From: Caryophanales bacterium | GTDB taxonomy: Bacteria; Bacillota; Bacilli; Bacillales; Amphibacillaceae | Direction of reading: 5' to 3' | Assembly (NCBI GenBank): GCA_029257405.1 | Contig: JARIBO010000017.1 | Span: 48,065 to 112,064 of the forward strand | Length of the DNA stretch: 64,000 bases | Part shown: positions 59,467 to 64,000 of the stretch, in pieces | Layout of the letters: every line of letters begins with the position of its first letter | Position numbering within the stretch: the first letter of the stretch is position 1 | Made by a program: the position numbers and the translations under genes | Notes under the pieces: generated by a model | Told to the model about the DNA's origin: nothing | Seen by the model: the letters and a program-made list of their open reading frames with translations, nothing else | The model's database searches: none

Positions 59467-61038
59467 ATGAATAAAAATGAATTAATTGCTCCAAAGGAAT
59501 ATAATATGGTGTCTGAATTTGAAAAGTACGCGGATGATCCAGAAAAATTAGCGTTAATTTGGGAAGATGAGGCTAATAATAAACTTGAAATTACGTATGC
59601 AGATTTAATGAAAAATGCAAATAAGATAGGTCATATATTTAAAGATGCTGGTTTGAAAAAAGGTGATGCAGTTTTAGTAATGAGTCCTCGTTTAATAGAT
59701 ACTTATCAAGTTTATATTGCAGCATTAAAATTAGGTTTAATTATTACACCAACTTCAGATATGTTAAGAACATCTGATTTGGAATATCGAATGGAACATG
59801 GAGATGTTAAAGCAGTTGTTGTTTATCATCCATTTATTGATAAATTTGAAAAGTTGACTAAAATTGATGAATTAGAAAAATTTGTGATAGGTAAAGATAT
59901 TAATAATTGGAAAAACATAACAGAATTAAAAAAATCGCAATCAGATGAATTAGAGACATTAAAAACACAAAGTGATGATACAGCATTTCTGTCCTATACA
60001 TCTGGTACAACAGGTAACCCCAAGGGAGCAGTTCATACGCATGGATGGGCATTTGCTCATTTAAATTTAGCAGCTCGTAATTGGTTATCGATTCAAGAAG
60101 GAGATAAGGTATGGGCAACAGCAGGCCCAGGTTGGCAAAAATGGGTGTGGAGTCCTTTTGTAGCAGTTTTAGGCTTAGGAGCGACAGGGTATGTTTATTA
60201 TGGGAGTTTTAATCCAGAACGTTATTTAGAAATTTTAGAAGAACAAGAAATTAATGTGCTTTGTTGTACGCCAACCGAATATCGGTTGATGTCTCTTGCA
60301 GAAAATCTTGCAGATTATGATTTTAGTCATTTAAGAAGTGCTGTTTCAGCTGGTGAACCTTTAAACCGAGAAGTGATTGATACGTTTATCAAACATTTTG
60401 ATGTTAAAGTAAGAGATGGATACGGTCAAACTGAAAACACTTTATTAATCGGTGTTACTGAATCAATGGAATTAAGACCAGGCTCGATGGGAAAACCAAT
60501 GCTACCCGAGTATATTGATATAATTGATGAAGATGGTAAGTCAACAAAAGTAGGCGAAGTAGGGGATATTGCAATCCATCGTGATACGCCTGCATTATTC
60601 TCTGAATATTATAAAGAACCTGAACGAACAGCACAACAATTCAGAGGAGATTATTATATAACTGGTGACCGAGCTGCAAAAGATGAAGATGGTTACTATT
60701 GGTTCGAAGGAAGAGCAGATGATATTATTGTTAGTTCTGGTTATACAATTGGACCCTTTGAGGTTGAAGATGCTTTATTAAAACATCCAGCAGTTAAAGA
60801 GTGCGCAGTTGTAGCAGAGCCACATGATGTTAGAGGTAGTATTGTAAAAGCATTTATTGTGCTTAGGTCAGGTGATTTCATACCAGATGACCAATTAATA
60901 AAAGATTTACAAAATCACGTAAAAGAAGTGACAGCACCATATAAATATCCAAGAAGTGTTGTATTTGTAGATGATTTACCTAAAACAATATCAGGCAAAA
61001 TTAGACGAATTGAATTAAGAGAAGCTTCGAAAAAATAA
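59467..61038 (+). CDS. AMP-dependent acyl-CoA synthetase (short/branched chain; AcsM/MbcS-like)
   Basis: LSYTSGTTGNPKGAVHTHGW, ATAGPGWQKWVWSPFVAVLGLGATGYVYYG, DGYGQTENTLLIGV. Confidence 0.88.
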   Translation: MNKNELIAPKEYNMVSEFEKYADDPEKLALIWEDEANNKLEITYADLMKNANKIGHIFKDAGLKKGDAVLVMSPRLIDTYQVYIAALKLGLIITPTSDMLRTSDLEYRMEHGDVKAVVVYHPFIDKFEKLTKIDELEKFVIGKDINNWKNITELKKSQSDELETLKTQSDDTAFLSYTSGTTGNPKGAVHTHGWAFAHLNLAARNWLSIQEGDKVWATAGPGWQKWVWSPFVAVLGLGATGYVYYGSFNPERYLEILEEQEINVLCCTPTEYRLMSLAENLADYDFSHLRSAVSAGEPLNREVIDTFIKHFDVKVRDGYGQTENTLLIGVTESMELRPGSMGKPMLPEYIDIIDEDGKSTKVGEVGDIAIHRDTPALFSEYYKEPERTAQQFRGDYYITGDRAAKDEDGYYWFEGRADDIIVSSGYTIGPFEVEDALLKHPAVKECAVVAEPHDVRGSIVKAFIVLRSGDFIPDDQLIKDLQNHVKEVTAPYKYPRSVVFVDDLPKTISGKIRRIELREASKK

Positions 61039-61043
61039 AAAAA

Positions 61044-61068
61044 TCCCACACAATGTATTTGTGTGGGA
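61044..61068. terminator. Bidirectional terminator
   Basis: TCCCACACAatgtatTTGTGTGGGA flanked by A-run and T-poor sequence. Confidence 0.7.
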
Positions 61069-61083
61069 AAAGATCTTAGTTTA

Positions 61084-61455
61084 TTAGTTTAATTGTAATG
61101 TTTTTTTAGCGTTCATCAGTGCATCAACAACATAATCTGCAGTGATAACTTTTGAACCTTCAATTAAGTTTTCTTCTTTAACACCATTGTGTACCATGCA
61201 TGAATAACATACATGCACTTTACCGCCATTTTCCATAAAGCGTGGTAAAATATCTTTAATTGGTTCAAAAGGTTCTCCAATGTCAATTTTGTCTGCGTAA
61301 TCTTTCTCAGCTAAATGGACAGAGTCAGACATTAACATAATTTCTACAGAATGACCTTTTTCTAAAGCTTTGAGTCCCATTGTAAAAGCAATTGTAACGT
61401 TGTTTGAATCTCTTTCGTGTGCAGTAAGTGTAATTAATAAATCTGATACATTCAT
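61084..61455 (-). CDS. DsrE/DsrF-like family protein
   Basis: FTMGLKALEKGHSVEIMLMSDSVHLA..., VHVCYSCMVHNGV, about 120 aa. Confidence 0.78.
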   Translation of the reverse strand: MNVSDLLITLTAHERDSNNVTIAFTMGLKALEKGHSVEIMLMSDSVHLAEKDYADKIDIGEPFEPIKDILPRFMENGGKVHVCYSCMVHNGVKEENLIEGSKVITADYVVDALMNAKKTLQLN

Positions 61456-61531
61456 ATTTATTCCTCCTAAGTTTTAATACCCTTATAGGTATCATTATAA
61501 CCAATTAGTTAGGGAATAAGCAAGTAACTAG

Positions 61532-61561
61532 TTTACAAAAGAGATAATTAAGTCCTATACT
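61532..61561 (+). promoter_or_regulatory. Sigma-A promoter TTTACA-N18-TATACT
   Basis: Upstream of the 61603 gene; suggests transcription separate from the sigma-54 operon. Confidence 0.45.
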
Positions 61562-61602
61562 AGTAAGTAAGCGGATGCAAGAATTTTATTATATAGAAGG
61601 AT

Positions 61603-62649
61603 GTGTTGTATTTGTTAGAAGTTTATTCGGAAGTAAATGAAAATGGTGTAGCAACATTAACATTAAATAACCCTAAAGCACTTAATTCAATTAATTTAAA
61701 TATGGTTCAGTTAATAAAACAACAATTAAAACAGTGGGAAAATAATGAAGATATATTATTAATTATCATGGAAGGTGAAGGAGAGCGTGCTTTTTGTGCA
61801 GGAGGCGATATAAAATCTCTTTATAAAGCAAATGTAGATGACGAAGTAAAAGCAGGCGCAGTTCAATTCTTTGAAGAAGAGTATGAGTTAGATGCTTATA
61901 TATACGAATATCCTAAGCCAATTATTGCTGATTTAAGTGGAATCGTTATGGGAGGTGGCGTGGGTCTTTCATATCACGCAGATTATCGTATTGTTTCTGA
62001 AAAAACAATGTGGGCAATGCCAGAAATGAATTTAGGTTTCTTTCCAGATGTTGGAGCAGGGTATTTTCTAAATAAAGCACCGGGTCATTATGGACGTTAC
62101 TTAGCATTAACGGGGGAAACAATTAATGGTAAAGATGCTAAGTTTATTAATGCAGCAGATTATTTGATTGCTTCTGACGAAGTGAATGATGTTTTGCAAA
62201 CGGTTAAAGAAACAAGATGGACTAAATCTAATTTAAAAGATAAGCTAGCTGCTATTTTAGTTAATAAATCAAAGAGCGATCTTATTGAAAGTAAAATTAG
62301 TCAGTATGAAGAAGCAATTAATCAGCATTTTTCATTTAATACTGTTGAAGAAATAGTAGATTCACTTGAAGCGGATGAAACTGAATTTGCGAATGAAACT
62401 AAAAAAGCAATCTTAAGTAAATCACCAGTCTCTTTAAAAGTCGCTTTAGAGCAAGCAATTAGATGTGAAAATAAAACGCTACAAGAGGCTTTGCATAAAG
62501 ATAAGATCATTGCAGAAAATTTCTTAAATCACGCTGATTTTTATGAAGGAATACGTTCAGTTTTAATTGATAAAGATAGAATGCCAGATTATGAATATAA
62601 AAAACTATCAGAAGTAGATAAAGATTTAGTAGAATCGTTTTTTAAATAA
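61603..62649 (+). CDS. 3-hydroxyisobutyryl-CoA hydrolase / enoyl-CoA hydratase family
   Basis: ERAFCAGGDIKSLY, MGGGVGLSYHADYRIVSEKTMWAMPEMNLGFFPDVGAGYFLNKAPG. Start among GTG 61603 / TTG 61606 / TTG 61612 is uncertain. Confidence 0.9.
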   Translation: MLYLLEVYSEVNENGVATLTLNNPKALNSINLNMVQLIKQQLKQWENNEDILLIIMEGEGERAFCAGGDIKSLYKANVDDEVKAGAVQFFEEEYELDAYIYEYPKPIIADLSGIVMGGGVGLSYHADYRIVSEKTMWAMPEMNLGFFPDVGAGYFLNKAPGHYGRYLALTGETINGKDAKFINAADYLIASDEVNDVLQTVKETRWTKSNLKDKLAAILVNKSKSDLIESKISQYEEAINQHFSFNTVEEIVDSLEADETEFANETKKAILSKSPVSLKVALEQAIRCENKTLQEALHKDKIIAENFLNHADFYEGIRSVLIDKDRMPDYEYKKLSEVDKDLVESFFK

Positions 62650-62681
62650 GTTAGATTTAATTATATAAGGGGATGAATAGA

Positions 62682-64000
62682 ATGAAAGCAAATAAATATG
62701 TAGCAGAATTAATTGAACGTTCGAGTAAAGCACAAAAAGAATATTCTAATTACACTCAAGAACAAATCGATGAAATAACTGGAGCTATTGCGTGGCACGC
62801 AGTAAATCAAGAATTCAGAGAAAAAGCTGCTAATATGATGGTTGACGAATCAGGCATAGGGTCAGTACCAGATAAAATTAGTAAAGTACAAGTTAAAACA
62901 AAAGGACTTTATCATCAAATGAGAGATGAGAAATCTGTCGGAATTGTAGAGGAGAATAAAGAAAAAGGTTTAGTTAAATATATAAAACCAATGGGTGTGA
63001 TAGCTGCACTAGTTCCAATTACGCAAGGTGAAGGAATCCCAATTTTTAAAACGCTTATGGCGTTAAAAGGCGGTAATTCTGTTATCTTCTCACCACATCC
63101 AAGAGGAAAAGAAACTTGTTTATTTATTACAAATTACTTACGAAAAGTATTAAAAGAATACGGAGCACCTGAAGATTTAATTATCTCAGTAGACCCAGAT
63201 GAAGTTTCAATGGAAACGTCAAATGAACTCATGAAGCAAGCAGACTTTATTTTAGCAACAGGTGGAACGCCTATGGTTCGTGTTGCATATAGTTCAGGTA
63301 CTCCAGCTATTGGGGTTGGTACAGGTAATACACCAACATACATTGATAAAACGGCGGACTTAAAAGAAACGGCTGATAAAATCAAACGATCAAAAATATT
63401 TGATAACTCTACAAGTTGTTCATCTGAAAATAATATCGTTATAGATGCGACTATCTACGAAAATATGATAGAAGAATTAAAACAACAAGGTGCACATTTA
63501 ATTAAAGAAGGTAGCGAAGAAAAAGAAAAGTTACAAAAAGCAATTTGGCCAGACTTTCCTGAAAAAAATGCATTACACCCAGATGTTCCTGGTAGTAGTG
63601 TAGAAGCATTAGCAGAAATGGCAGATATTGATGTACCAGAAGGAGTTGAATTCCTTCTAGTAGAAGAAACGCGCGGAGTCGGTGCAGATTATCCATTTAC
63701 AGGGGAAAAACTTTCACCAATATCAACAATAATTAAAGTAGATTCATTTGATGAAGCATTAGATAAAATGGATGGGATTTTGCATTATCAAGGACTCGGA
63801 CATAGTTGTGGGATTCATACAACTGTTGATGAACAAATAGAACAAATGGCCCAACGAATGAAAGTAGGACGCATGCTTGTAAATCAACCACAATCACTTG
63901 GAAATAGTGGTGCATGGTTTAATGGTATGCCAGTAACAATGACTTTAGGTTGTGGAACATGGGGCCATAACAGCACAAGCGACAATATTACTTGGAAAAA
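62682..64000 (+). CDS. Acylating aldehyde dehydrogenase (AdhE-N/sulfoacetaldehyde dehydrogenase-like), truncated at window end
   Basis: Open frame from ATG 62682 to the edge: [64 protein letters not shown]. Confidence 0.85.
   Translation, partial: MKANKYVAELIERSSKAQKEYSNYTQEQIDEITGAIAWHAVNQEFREKAANMMVDESGIGSVPDKISKVQVKTKGLYHQMRDEKSVGIVEENKEKGLVKYIKPMGVIAALVPITQGEGIPIFKTLMALKGGNSVIFSPHPRGKETCLFITNYLRKVLKEYGAPEDLIISVDPDEVSMETSNELMKQADFILATGGTPMVRVAYSSGTPAIGVGTGNTPTYIDKTADLKETADKIKRSKIFDNSTSCSSENNIVIDATIYENMIEELKQQGAHLIKEGSEEKEKLQKAIWPDFPEKNALHPDVPGSSVEALAEMADIDVPEGVEFLLVEETRGVGADYPFTGEKLSPISTIIKVDSFDEALDKMDGILHYQGLGHSCGIHTTVDEQIEQMAQRMKVGRMLVNQPQSLGNSGAWFNGMPVTMTLGCGTWGHNSTSDNITWK

Noticed and set aside
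1-64000. Search for tRNA, rRNA, IS elements, integrases, restriction-modification, toxin-antitoxin pairs or prophage modules
   Set aside because: None recognised by reading; only T-box, L20, preQ1-type and candidate small-RNA elements were supportable.

Overview
The window is a contiguous stretch of low-GC Bacillota chromosome. Gene order is most like Staphylococcaceae, but this is inferred from content and synteny only. It carries a housekeeping backbone: mdh-phoPR-polA-mutM-coaE-gapB-nrdR-dnaB-dnaI-thrS-infC-rpmI-rplT-M42 peptidase-trmH-like-pheST, then rnhC-zapA-like-cvpA-polX-mutS2-fadD/fadR/ECH-etfBA-trxA-uvrC-sdhCAB. About 14 kb of accessory genes lie between pheT and rnhC: His-rich lipoprotein, ohr/gpx/ohrR, SelO, acetate symporter, AKR/DUF2829/SDR, preQ1-regulated QueT, a TsoY/TDT-like membrane protein, FAD monooxygenase, NMO, DUF2161. 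The right end holds an apparent branched short-chain acyl-CoA (isobutyrate/valine-type) catabolic cluster. Main observations: (1) a perfect-consensus sigma-54 (-24/-12) promoter with two 12-bp direct repeats upstream, driving a catabolic operon that encodes its own sigma-54 activator; (2) a ZapA-like N-terminus fused to a roughly 400-aa coiled coil built of 84-aa (252-bp) repeats with an internal 10-residue Tyr periodicity; (3) a 28-aa hydrophobic peptide with a strong Shine-Dalgarno locked in a hairpin; (4) a tandemly duplicated 30-nt hairpin in the pheS T-box leader; (5) a candidate structured RNA between coaE and gapB plus paired CcpN-like sites at gapB; (6) a chromosomal DUF2829 (Tad2-family) gene coupled to an SDR; (7) a preQ1-II-type riboswitch before queT. 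No rRNA, tRNA, CRISPR array, IS element or prophage was seen.
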